Positions 1 to 6,865 of a stretch of DNA of 27,331 bases are shown here, in pieces (positions within the stretch are counted from its first letter, which is position 1; the number at the start of each line of letters is the position of its first letter). A program made the translations under genes and the position numbers. The notes below the pieces were generated by a model, which was given only the letters and a program-made list of their open reading frames with translations, did no database searches and was not told where the DNA came from. This DNA comes from Thermoleophilia bacterium (GTDB lineage Bacteria > Actinomycetota > Thermoleophilia > Gaiellales > JAICJC01), in the NCBI GenBank assembly GCA_025928435.1, contig JAICJM010000033.1, forward strand, positions 1 to 27,331, written 5' to 3'.

Positions 1-168
1 CGACCGGCGTCGTCGCCGCTCCCGGCGCCCGCCGGCCGCGCCCACCCGGGCCGCGCCCCGCCGCTTGCCGTCGCGTCCTAGGGGATTCGGCGCAGCCGTG
101 AGCGAGCTCCGGCTGCAGGTGGGAGAGGTTTCGATGCAACCCGTGCCGCGATCGGCACACATTCCAGG
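1..168. other. Upstream region, possible tail of an off-window gene
   Basis: No complete gene is visible here. Plus frame 1 is open from base 1 to a TAG at 79-81 and would encode a Pro/Ala/Arg-rich tail of 26 residues. Plus frame 2 is open from base 2 to a TGA at 170-172, which overlaps the next ATG as ATGA. Either could be the end of a gene that begins off-window, but open frames of this length are common at this GC content, so neither is called. A perfect 7-bp inverted repeat lies at 92-116. Confidence 0.3.
92..116. terminator. Hairpin, possible terminator or leader structure
   Basis: GCAGCCG at 92-98 pairs perfectly with CGGCTGC at 110-116 across an 11-nt loop. It lies between a possible upstream stop (TAG, 79-81) and the start of the first full gene at 169. 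There is no T-run after it, so it may be a terminator of the actinobacterial non-U-tract kind, a leader structure or chance. Confidence 0.25.
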
Positions 169-765
169 ATGACCGTGATCGCCGCCGCCCTGCGGCTGCT
201 GGCCGCAGCGCTCCTCGGCGGCGTCGCGCCCGCGCATGGGCCCGCGCCGGTGGCGACGCCCATCGGCCGCGGCCCCGCCTTCGAGCTCTCGACCGGCTCC
301 CGCGCCGACCGAGGCGCGCCCGTCGCCGGCCTGCGCTGCACGAAGGCCGGCGGCCCGTGGGAGGAGGCCCACGTCGAGCTGTTCGCCCGCGGCCGCGTCC
401 TGCTGCTGCCGCCTGGAATCGGCGTCGCCCGGCCGCGGCGCGCCGTCGGCGCCACGGTCCGGGGTGGCCGGTGCGCGTATCCGGCGCGGACGACCGACCC
501 CACCGGCGTCGTCCGCTTCCGTCCCGGACGGGGCCTCGCGCTGCGCGACCTCTTCGCGCTGTGGGGCCAGCCGCTCACCCGCCACCGGGCCTGCGGCTTC
601 CGGTCGGCCGCCCCGGTGCGCATCTACGTCGGCGGCCGGCGGGTCGCCGGCTCCCCGGGGGCCGTCTCGCTGCGCCGCCACGCCGAGATCGTGGTCGAGA
701 TCGGCCCGTACGTGCCGCCGCACCACTCGTACCTGTTCGCCGGCGGGAAGGCGGCGACGGCATGA
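169..765 (+). CDS. Secreted hypothetical protein, first gene of the copper cluster
   Basis: A 198-residue protein with a hydrophobic N-terminus (about residues 4-23) that looks like a signal peptide. I recognise no named domain. The C-terminal half has a compact block: an ALRDLF-type segment, then VRIYVGGR, then HAEIVVEIGPYVPPHHSY near the end. This looks like a conserved surface, with histidines placed close together. Two cysteines in the central part and one near residue 144 could form disulphides or bind metal. The stop overlaps the next ATG (ATGA, 762-765), so it is translationally coupled to the lipoprotein gene. A role in copper handling is inferred only from its neighbours YcnI and CopCD. 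There is no strong ribosome binding site before the ATG, so the start is only moderately certain. Confidence 0.65.
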   Translation: MTVIAAALRLLAAALLGGVAPAHGPAPVATPIGRGPAFELSTGSRADRGAPVAGLRCTKAGGPWEEAHVELFARGRVLLLPPGIGVARPRRAVGATVRGGRCAYPARTTDPTGVVRFRPGRGLALRDLFALWGQPLTRHRACGFRSAAPVRIYVGGRRVAGSPGAVSLRRHAEIVVEIGPYVPPHHSYLFAGGKAATA

Positions 766-1610
766 GGCGCGCGCTGGGGCTCCTGTCTCTCGTCTTCGCG
801 CTGGCAGGGTGCGGCGGGGGTGGGGGCGGGGTGAGCGCGCCCCACATCCAGGCTGCGCGGATCTACCACCTGCAGGCCTTCCAGCCCGCAGGGGCAGTGA
901 AGGCCGGCCTGCCGGTCAAGGTCTCGTTCACCGTCACCCAGCCGTCCGGGGCGCCGCTCGTCCACTACCGCACCGGCCCCGGGCCGCACACCGGCGTGCA
1001 TCTGATCTTCGTGCGCGACGACCTCTCCTCGATCGTCCACCTCCACCCGCCGATCGGGCCCGACGGCCGCATCACCCAGCGCGTCGTCTTCCCGCAGCCG
1101 GGGCCGTACCGGGTGCTGGTCGACGTGTACCCGCGCACGAAGGGGCCGGGCTACACGAACTTCCAGCTGTTCACGAAGGTGCACGTCTCCGGCGCCTACC
1201 ACCCGATCGCGCTGCCCCCGTACAAGCCGGTCGTGACGACGGGCGGCTGGACGTTCACGGTCAAGCGCCTCCCGAAACTGCATCTGGCCCAGGCGGCCCT
1301 CATCGACGTGAGCGTGCGCAACGCCGCGGGCCGCCCGGCCGACTTCACGCCCTGGTTCGGGGCGATGGGGCACGCGATCTTCTTCCACGAGCACGACCTG
1401 GCCTACTTCCACACCCACATCTGCGCGCCGAACCAGGCCGGGTGCGCCAGCATCGGCGGGCCGACGTCGATTACGGGCAGCTCGACGAAGCCGGGGGTGA
1501 TGCACGTCGGTGTGCTGCTGCCGGAGGCGGGCACCTGGCGGCTGTTCCTGCAGTGCAAGGTCGACGGGAAGATCCTGACCGCGCCGTTCACGCTCAGGGT
1601 GGGCGGATGA
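762..1610 (+). CDS. Lipoprotein with duplicated His-rich domain, possible copper binding
   Basis: A 282-residue protein starting at the ATG that overlaps the previous stop. The N-terminus MRRALGLLSLVFALAGC is a typical lipoprotein signal with lipobox LAGC; Cys17 would be lipidated, followed by a Gly-rich linker. The mature part appears to hold two related beta-rich halves. The first has GVHLIFVRDDLSSIVHLHP near residues 78-96. The second has GHAIFFHEHDLAYFHTH near 203-219, followed by a Cys pair (ICAPNQAGC). Both share a Gly-His start and an HxH about 15-16 residues on, which suggests a duplicated metal-binding fold. Binding of copper is inferred from the motif and from the downstream YcnI and CopCD genes. 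The stop overlaps the next ATG by 4 nt. Confidence 0.75.
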   Translation: MRRALGLLSLVFALAGCGGGGGGVSAPHIQAARIYHLQAFQPAGAVKAGLPVKVSFTVTQPSGAPLVHYRTGPGPHTGVHLIFVRDDLSSIVHLHPPIGPDGRITQRVVFPQPGPYRVLVDVYPRTKGPGYTNFQLFTKVHVSGAYHPIALPPYKPVVTTGGWTFTVKRLPKLHLAQAALIDVSVRNAAGRPADFTPWFGAMGHAIFFHEHDLAYFHTHICAPNQAGCASIGGPTSITGSSTKPGVMHVGVLLPEAGTWRLFLQCKVDGKILTAPFTLRVGG

Positions 1611-2245
1611 GCCGGTCGCGGGCCCTCGTCTGGGCGCCCGCCGCGATCCTCGTCATCGCCGTGTCGCGCCAGATCGCCTACGCGCTCGCCGGCGACACCG
1701 TCGCCCGGCGGCTGGCGGGCGAAGGCGGCGGGGCCGATCCGGTCTGGATCGCGGCGGTCGCGCTGACGGCATCGGCCGCGGTCGCCGCCGGCGGTGTGTG
1801 GCTGGTCGCGATGGGCGTGCGGGAGCGGTGCGCGCTCGACCTCGTCCGCTGGGCCGCGCCGCCGCCGCTGCGGGTGTCGCGCATCGCCGTGCGCGCAGCC
1901 GTCCTTGCGCTCGTCACGAACCTCGGGTTCGCGCTCACCGAGTCGTGCATCCACTACCACGAGGGGCTGGGGTGGATGGGGCTGCGGTGCCTCCGCGGGC
2001 CGGTGCACGCCGACGCCGCCCCGATCCTGGTCGGGCTCTCGCTCGTCATCGCGGCGCTCGTGACGGCCGCCGACCACGCGCTCGCCGCCCTGCGCCGGAC
2101 GGCCGCGCGGCGGGCGCTCGCCCGCCGTCCGTGCCCCGCTCGCGCGATCCCGTGCCCGCTCTTCGCCACCGCCGTGCGCGCCCTCGCGCTCCTCTGCGGT
2201 GGGGACCTCACCCGCGGGCCGCCCGCCGCTCCCCGTCCGGCCTGA
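1607..2245 (+). CDS. Hypothetical membrane protein of the copper cluster
   Basis: A 212-residue protein with hydrophobic segments at about residues 8-28, 47-67, 88-108 and 133-153, so probably four membrane helices. Between the third and fourth helix is a dense His/Cys/Glu stretch: ESCIHYHEGLGWMGLRCL followed by GPVHAD. This loop is the most likely functional site and could bind metal or form a disulphide. I cannot assign a named family. The C-terminal tail (about residues 165-212) is Arg/Ala/Cys-rich and low in complexity. The ATG overlaps the lipoprotein stop by 4 nt, so the first three genes are a tight translational unit. A 39-nt gap separates it from the YcnI gene. Confidence 0.65.
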   Translation: MSRSRALVWAPAAILVIAVSRQIAYALAGDTVARRLAGEGGGADPVWIAAVALTASAAVAAGGVWLVAMGVRERCALDLVRWAAPPPLRVSRIAVRAAVLALVTNLGFALTESCIHYHEGLGWMGLRCLRGPVHADAAPILVGLSLVIAALVTAADHALAALRRTAARRALARRPCPARAIPCPLFATAVRALALLCGGDLTRGPPAAPRPA

Positions 2246-2284
2246 ACCACCGACGCTCGGGGCCCGTAGCCCCGGGAAGGGAGC

Positions 2285-2884
2285 ATGATGACCTCATCCA
2301 GAGCCCGCTTCGGCGTCCGCGCCGGGGCGGCCGGCCTCGTCCTCGCGGCCGTCCTCGTGTGGGCGCCGTCCGCCCTCGCGCATGCCGCGATCAGCCCGCC
2401 GGTCGCCAAGACCGGGGTGCTGCAGCAGTTCACCCTCGCCGTCCCGACCGAGAAGGAGAATGCGACCACGACCGAGATCGAGCTCACGGTTCCGGACGGA
2501 GTGGCGATCGACTCCTTCGAGCCGGAGCCCGGCTGGACGCGCCACGTCAGCCAGACCGGGTCGGGCGAGTCGGCCGTCGTGCAGCGAGTCACCTGGACGG
2601 GCGGCCACGTGCCCACGGACGACGACGCCGTCTTCCACTTCCAGGGCACGCTCACCGGCGGCTCGCAGGACTACGTCTTCGAGGTGCGCCAGACGTACTC
2701 GGACGGGAGCGTGGTCAACTGGGACGGCCCCGAGTCGTCCGACACGCCCAGCCCGACCGTGCAGGGCTCGTCCCTGGGCGGCGGCCCGAGCACGCTGCTT
2801 GTGGTCGCCGCGCTGGTCGTCGGCGCGGTCGGCGTGCTGATCGGACTCATCGGCCTGGTGGCCGGCCGGAGGCCGCTGACGTGA
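2285..2884 (+). CDS. YcnI-type DUF1775 copper-binding protein
   Basis: A 199-residue protein of the YcnI/DUF1775 family, which binds copper at the cell surface. The signal peptide (about residues 10-32) ends with ALA, so the mature protein would begin with His33 (HAAISPP); an exposed N-terminal His is the known copper ligand in this family. The conserved Trp region SVVNWDGPE is present near residue 140. A membrane anchor spans about residues 172-194, ending in a basic tail. A purine-rich site, AAGGGAG at 2277-2283, lies before two ATGs in tandem (2285 and 2288); the second has the better spacing. The stop overlaps the GTG of the CopCD gene (GTGA), as expected for the common YcnI-CopCD pairing. 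It probably delivers copper to, or accepts it from, that protein. Confidence 0.9.
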   Translation: MMTSSRARFGVRAGAAGLVLAAVLVWAPSALAHAAISPPVAKTGVLQQFTLAVPTEKENATTTEIELTVPDGVAIDSFEPEPGWTRHVSQTGSGESAVVQRVTWTGGHVPTDDDAVFHFQGTLTGGSQDYVFEVRQTYSDGSVVNWDGPESSDTPSPTVQGSSLGGGPSTLLVVAALVVGAVGVLIGLIGLVAGRRPLT

Positions 2885-4617
2885 CCTCCCGGGTGCGTCG
2901 GACGGCGATCGCGCTCGCCGTCGCGGCGTGCGCGCTCGCGCTGCCGGCGGCGGCGTGGGCGCACGCCGCGCTCCTGCGCACCACCCCCCAGGCCAGCGGC
3001 ACGATCCCGGCCTCGCCGGCGCGGGTCAGCCTCACCTACGACGAGGCGGTCGCGCCGAAGTTCGCGGTCGTCTCGGTGACGAACGCCGGCGGCGAGCAGG
3101 AGGCCACCGGCTCGCCGGCCGCGCTCCCGTCCGATCCGGGCACGATCGCCGTGCCGGTGCGCCACCTGCCGGAGGGCTGGTATCTCGTCTACTGGCGGGT
3201 GATCTCCGCCGACGGCCATCCGGTGCGCGGGGCGTTCACGTTCGCCGTCGGGCCCAACCCGGGCCCGGCGCCGCAGTTCGTGATCCCCTCGCTGTCCGAG
3301 ACGGCGACGTCGCCCCAGCTGGTCGCCACCCGCTGGCTCGCCTTCCTCGGCCTGATGCTGGCCGTGGGCCTGTTCTCGCTGCGCGCCGTCATCGCCCGGC
3401 CGGCAGCGGCCGTCGCCCCCGCGCCGCTGCGGGCGCTCTCGCGGGCGACGGCGGTCGCGCTCGTCTTCGCGATGCTCGCGATCCCGCTCTACGTGCTCGT
3501 GGCGACAGCGGAGTTCGCCCAGCGCCCGTTTGTCGACCTGGCCGCGACCGTGCCGGTCGTCCGCGACTCCAACCTGGGCCGGTCGTTCACCGACCTCGAG
3601 CTGGTGGTGGCGCTGTTCGCGGTCGCGGCCTGGGCGGCCCTCTGGGTCGACGACGGCCGCCGCCGGCACCGGTCGGTCGCGGCCCTGCTGGCGCTGACGG
3701 GCGCCCTGCTGGCCGCCGGCGCTGCGACGGCCGTGCCCGGGCTCGCGGGGCACGCGGCCCAGACGTCGCCGGCGGCGCTCTCGCTCGTGCTGGACTGGAC
3801 GCATGTCACCGCCGCGGCGATCTGGCTCGGCGGCCTCGTCGGGGTCGTGATCCTGGCGGTGCGCACGCCGCCCGGCGAGCGGCTCGAGGTGCTCGGGCTC
3901 GTCGTCCCCCGCTTCTCCAACACCGCGCTCGTGTGCGTGCTCCTCGTGATCGCAAGCGGCGTGGCCGCCTCGATCATCCACCTGCCGACGCTCTCGTCGC
4001 TGTGGGGGACGAGCTACGGGCAGGCGATCCTCGTCAAGATCGCGCTGCTCGCGTGCGCGCTCGTCGCGGGCGGCCTCAACTACGCCCGCGCGGTGCCCCG
4101 GCTGGCCGCGGCCCGCGAGCGGGGCGACCGCGCCCTGGCGGAGTCCGGCGCGCGCCTCCTGCGCCGCAACGTCGGGACCGAGGTCGTGCTGGTGACCGCC
4201 ACGCTGCTCGCGGCGATGGTGCTCTCGAGCCTGCCGCCGCCCGCGAAGGCGCTCGCCGAGGTCGGCCAGGCGAGCGCGCATGTCGGCCCCGGCGCGGTCG
4301 ACCGCGTGATCCGCCACGGCTCCTACACGCTCCACGTCCACGTCGACCCCAACCGGGCCGCCCAGCCGAGCACGTTCACCCTGCGCCTGTCCCAGAACGG
4401 GCAGCCGGTGACGGACGCCCGCGTCACGCTTCAGTTTGCGATGCTCGACATGGAGATGGGCACCCAGGCCTATACGCTGCCGGAGAAGTCGCCCGGCACC
4501 TACGTGCGGACGACGCCCGCGCTCGTCATGGTCGGCCACTGGGGGGTCAGCTACCAGGTCGAGCCGCGCGGCGGGCAGCCGTTCACCGTGATCGTCGTCG
4601 ACCACGCGGAGGGATGA
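2881..4617 (+). CDS. CopC-CopD fusion with C-terminal YtkA-like domain
   Basis: A 578-residue copper transport protein. After a signal peptide the mature N-terminus is His28 (HAALLRTTP), followed by a CopC domain to about residue 125. The Cu(II) ligands of CopC are visible as His28, Asp111 and His113 (SADGHPVRG). Residues from about 140 to 465 form a multi-helix CopD domain, including the motif HVTAAAIWLGGL. The last 100 residues (from about 475) form a YtkA/FixH-like beta domain with MLDMEMG and a late VDH, extra soft-metal candidates. YcnJ of Bacillus has the same CopC-CopD plan and imports copper; import is therefore likely here. GTG was chosen because it overlaps the YcnI stop and directly precedes the signal peptide. 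Confidence 0.9.
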   Translation: MTSRVRRTAIALAVAACALALPAAAWAHAALLRTTPQASGTIPASPARVSLTYDEAVAPKFAVVSVTNAGGEQEATGSPAALPSDPGTIAVPVRHLPEGWYLVYWRVISADGHPVRGAFTFAVGPNPGPAPQFVIPSLSETATSPQLVATRWLAFLGLMLAVGLFSLRAVIARPAAAVAPAPLRALSRATAVALVFAMLAIPLYVLVATAEFAQRPFVDLAATVPVVRDSNLGRSFTDLELVVALFAVAAWAALWVDDGRRRHRSVAALLALTGALLAAGAATAVPGLAGHAAQTSPAALSLVLDWTHVTAAAIWLGGLVGVVILAVRTPPGERLEVLGLVVPRFSNTALVCVLLVIASGVAASIIHLPTLSSLWGTSYGQAILVKIALLACALVAGGLNYARAVPRLAAARERGDRALAESGARLLRRNVGTEVVLVTATLLAAMVLSSLPPPAKALAEVGQASAHVGPGAVDRVIRHGSYTLHVHVDPNRAAQPSTFTLRLSQNGQPVTDARVTLQFAMLDMEMGTQAYTLPEKSPGTYVRTTPALVMVGHWGVSYQVEPRGGQPFTVIVVDHAEG

Positions 4618-4618
4618 C

Positions 4619-4726
4619 GTGACGCCCCGCTCGCCCGGCCTCATCCTGCTCGCCGCGTTCGCGGCCTTCGCGGCCGGCCTCCTCGCCGTCGTGATCGTGA
4701 TCCTGCTGGGCAACTCGGTCCTGTGA
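4619..4726 (+). CDS. 35-residue single-helix membrane peptide
   Basis: A small open frame starting at a GTG that lies one base after the CopCD stop. The product begins MTPRSPGLILLAAFAAFAAG and consists of a short basic-polar head, a single hydrophobic helix of about 24 residues and a 4-residue tail. The placement favours translational coupling, and the sequence fits a small membrane subunit that might sit beside CopD. No family is recognised. It could also be a chance frame, since Ala/Leu/Val-rich frames are common at this GC content. Confidence 0.5.
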   Translation: MTPRSPGLILLAAFAAFAAGLLAVVIVILLGNSVL

Positions 4727-4733
4727 CGGCCGG

Positions 4734-4782
4734 TACGCTGGCAGGCGTGCTCGAGCTGCCTCCGCGGACGCGGTCGGGGTGA
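4734..4782 (+). promoter_or_regulatory. Candidate -10 and leaderless 11-codon minicistron
   Basis: TACGCT at 4734-4739 fits the TANNNT -10 pattern. Seven bases later a GTG at 4747 opens an 11-codon frame (MLELPPRTRSG) whose TGA at 4780-4782 overlaps the GTG start of the next gene. The same TACGCT-N7-start pattern occurs before the gene at 13474. This suggests a leaderless mini-ORF coupled to the TPM-like gene. It may instead be a plain promoter with an unused GTG. Confidence 0.4.
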
Positions 4783-5471
4783 TCGGCCGCCGGTCGACGG
4801 CGGTCGCGCTGGCGCTGGTCGCCGCCGCGGCGGCCGGGACGCCGCGCCCGCCGGCGGCGCTCGCGGACGGCGATCCGGCCAGCGACGTGCTCGTCTACCA
4901 GCCGGTGTTCTTCCCCTACCAGCCGGCCCCCGCCGGGCTGCGGCGGGAGCTGAGCGGGCTCGTGCGCTCGGCCAACGGGCAGGGCTACCGGATCCGGGTC
5001 GCCGTGATCCAGTCGCCGCGCGACCTCGGCTCCGTGCCGACGCTGTTCGGGCGACCATCGGTGTACGCGAAGTTCCTGGGCTCCGAGCTCTCGTACGTCT
5101 GGGGGCAGCGCGTCCTGGTCGTGATGCCTTCGGGCTACGGGCTGGCGCAGGGGGCCCACCTCGTGAAGCGCGGAGGCGTCCAGCGCATCGAGGAGAACGC
5201 CCGGACTGGTCCCGACGTGGCCGTCCTGCGCCGGCTGCCGCCGCCGGGCGGGAGCACCTCCGCGGACGTCGTGAAGGCGGCGGCGCGGGCCGTGCGGGCG
5301 CTGGCGGCGCGGCACGACATCACGCTCGTGTCCGCGCCGCCCGCGACGTCGTCCGGGGGCGGCTCGAATCGCGATACGGCGCTCGCCGCCGCCGTCGCGG
5401 CGGTGGTCGGACTGACGGCGGGCCTGCTCTGGTTCCTGTGGCGGACGCGGCCGAGAAGGTCTATTGGCTGA
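4779..5471 (+). CDS. TPM-like secreted, membrane-anchored protein
   Basis: A 230-residue protein with a hydrophobic N-terminal segment (residues 7-20, then ALADG), an alpha/beta region at about 35-165, and a C-terminal membrane helix at about 200-220 ending in WRTRPRRS. The middle part (YRIRVAVIQSPRDLG, then QRVLVVMPSGYGL) resembles the TPM fold, whose members sit in the envelope and assist photosystem or respiratory complex repair or act as phosphatases; no catalytic residues can be assigned. It follows the copper genes on the same strand but has its own candidate promoter, so membership of that unit is uncertain. Its last 11 bases overlap the end of the convergent small gene at 5461-5697. 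Confidence 0.65.
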   Translation: MIGRRSTAVALALVAAAAAGTPRPPAALADGDPASDVLVYQPVFFPYQPAPAGLRRELSGLVRSANGQGYRIRVAVIQSPRDLGSVPTLFGRPSVYAKFLGSELSYVWGQRVLVVMPSGYGLAQGAHLVKRGGVQRIEENARTGPDVAVLRRLPPPGGSTSADVVKAAARAVRALAARHDITLVSAPPATSSGGGSNRDTALAAAVAAVVGLTAGLLWFLWRTRPRRSIG

Positions 5472-5697
5472 CGCCGGCCAGCTGCTCGTCGGCGAGCCGG
5501 ATGGGCTCGTCCCAGCGGCGCTTCCCGAACCGGCCGGCCCGTTCCCGCCCCTGGATCGCGAGCGCGCGGATCATCGCCGCGCGGCGCTCGTCGCGGCACT
5601 CGCCCGCCGCGGTGGTGAGCAGATCGGCGGCACGCTTGTCGTCTCCCTCGGCGAGCAGTCGCCGGGCCTCCTCGATCGTCTCGGAGAGCATGTCCAT
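5461..5697 (-). CDS. Small soluble helical hypothetical protein
   Basis: A 78-residue acidic/basic mixed protein beginning MDMLSETIEEARRLLAEG. It is predicted almost entirely helical, with TPR-like spacing (RAADLLTTAAGECRDERRAA) but too short for more than one or two helical hairpins. The ATG at 5697 is well supported: GAGGAGG lies six bases upstream on the minus strand. Its 3' end overlaps the convergent TPM-like gene by 11 bases. It is divergent from the histidine kinase gene, with a 138-bp shared upstream region. No function is recognised. Confidence 0.7.
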   Translation of the reverse strand: MDMLSETIEEARRLLAEGDDKRAADLLTTAAGECRDERRAAMIRALAIQGRERAGRFGKRRWDEPIRLADEQLAGVSQ

Positions 5698-5789
5698 GGA
5701 AAGCCTCCTCGTGTCGTTCTCGAGACAGGGCCGCGAAGGCGTCCAACATAGCCGCGCAGGCGACCCCAAACCGGCCCCCAGAGCCAGGT

Positions 5790-5805
5790 TGGGTGGTTTC
5801 ACCCA
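5790..5805. promoter_or_regulatory. Palindrome in the kinase promoter region
   Basis: TGGGTG-GTTT-CACCCA is a perfect 6-bp inverted repeat. It ends 12 bases before the candidate -10 TAGACT (5818-5823) of the kinase operon. It lies between a two-component operon and a divergent gene, so it could be a site for the NarL-type regulator itself or for another factor. No experimental basis is visible. Confidence 0.4.
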
Positions 5806-5817
5806 GCGGCGTGGGAG

Positions 5818-5823
5818 TAGACT
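5818..5823 (+). promoter_or_regulatory. Candidate -10 of the kinase/regulator operon
   Basis: TAGACT fits TANNNT and lies 12 bases before the GTG at 5836, implying a very short leader of about five bases. There is no clear ribosome binding site. No convincing -35 is seen at 17 bp; the palindrome at 5790-5805 occupies that area. Confidence 0.4.
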
Positions 5824-5835
5824 CGCAGGCGCACG

Positions 5836-6864
5836 GTGAGCGCGACCACGCGGGACGACCACGGTCTGGCCCGGCCGGGCGGCACGCGCCGGCCACGGCT
5901 CGCCACGCCCGATCTCGGCCTCTACGCGCGCGTCCTGGCGGTGAACGCGACGATTCTCGTCATCGCGTTCCTGCTGCTCGTCCTGACGCCCGTGCGGGTG
6001 GACCCGTCCGTGACGGGCAGCCAGCTCGCGGTCCTGTTCGCCGGCCTGGTGGTGATGCTGGGCGGAAACGCGCTGCTCCTGCGGTTCAGCATGGCCCCGC
6101 TCGGCCGCCTGATGGGGCTCATGCGCAGCGCCGACGTGCTCCAGCCGGGGCGGCGGCTCGACGCCGGCGGCACGCCCGAGGTGGCCGAGGTGATCACGGC
6201 CTTCAACGCCACCCTCGAGCGGCTCGAGGACGAGCGCCGCGCCAGCATGCGGCGGGTGCTCTCGGCGCAGGAGGCCGAGCGACGGCGCATCTCCCAGGAG
6301 CTGCACGACCAGATCGGCCAGAACCTGACCGCCGTGCTCCTGGAGCTGAAGCGGCTGCGGGGCCACGTGAGCGACGGATGGGCCGACACGCTCGCCGACG
6401 CCCAGGAGCTCGCGCGCGAGAGCCTCGAGGAGCTGCGCCGGATCAGCTACGAGCTGCGCCCGGCCGTGCTCGACGACCTCGGCCTTGCAAGCGCGCTGGC
6501 GGCGCTCGCCGACGCGATCGCGCGCCGGGCGCAGATCGAGGTCACGGACGAGGTGGAGGCCGAGGTGCCGTCGCTCCCACCCGACGTCGAGCTGGCCGTG
6601 TACCGGGTCGCCCAGGAGGCACTGACGAACGCGGTCCGGCACGCCGGCTGCACCCGCGTGCGGCTGCGCCTCTCGGCCGAGGGCGGCGCCGTCTACCTGC
6701 GGGTCGCGGACGACGGCCGCGGCCTGGGGGAGCTGCCGCGCTCGGGCGGCGGCATCCGGGGCATGCGCGAGCGCGCCCTGATGATCGGCGGCCGGCTGGT
6801 GCTCGGCGTCGCCGACGAGGGCGGCGTCGAGGTCGAGCTCCGCATCCCCTCGGCGGCGGCATAG
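5836..6864 (+). CDS. NarL-type sensor histidine kinase
   Basis: A 342-residue membrane sensor kinase. Two membrane helices (about 31-51 and 62-83) flank a short extracytoplasmic loop of only about ten residues, so it probably senses a membrane or cytoplasmic cue. A HAMP-like linker (about 84-135) leads to a HisKA_3 dimerisation domain with the phospho-accepting His157 in ELHDQIGQ. The ATPase domain shows the N box (EALTNAVRHA, Asn265), the G1 box (DDGRGLG, about 292) and the G2 box (GGGIRGM, 304-310). The GTG start is supported by a candidate -10 just upstream. The response regulator gene begins two bases after the stop codon, so the two are cognate partners. Confidence 0.93.
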   Translation: MSATTRDDHGLARPGGTRRPRLATPDLGLYARVLAVNATILVIAFLLLVLTPVRVDPSVTGSQLAVLFAGLVVMLGGNALLLRFSMAPLGRLMGLMRSADVLQPGRRLDAGGTPEVAEVITAFNATLERLEDERRASMRRVLSAQEAERRRISQELHDQIGQNLTAVLLELKRLRGHVSDGWADTLADAQELARESLEELRRISYELRPAVLDDLGLASALAALADAIARRAQIEVTDEVEAEVPSLPPDVELAVYRVAQEALTNAVRHAGCTRVRLRLSAEGGAVYLRVADDGRGLGELPRSGGGIRGMRERALMIGGRLVLGVADEGGVEVELRIPSAAA

Positions 6865-6865
6865 C

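Noticed and set aside
98..172. A 24-codon frame (MSELRLQVGEVSMQPVPRSA...) whose TGA overlaps the ATG at 169
   Set aside because: It has no ribosome binding site or promoter, covers the hairpin at 92-116, and short open frames are frequent at this GC content.
2671..5058. A 795-codon minus-strand frame opposite YcnI, CopCD and the TPM-like gene
   Set aside because: Low-complexity Arg/Gly/Asp-rich translation with no motifs; the plus-strand genes have clear domains and coupled starts.
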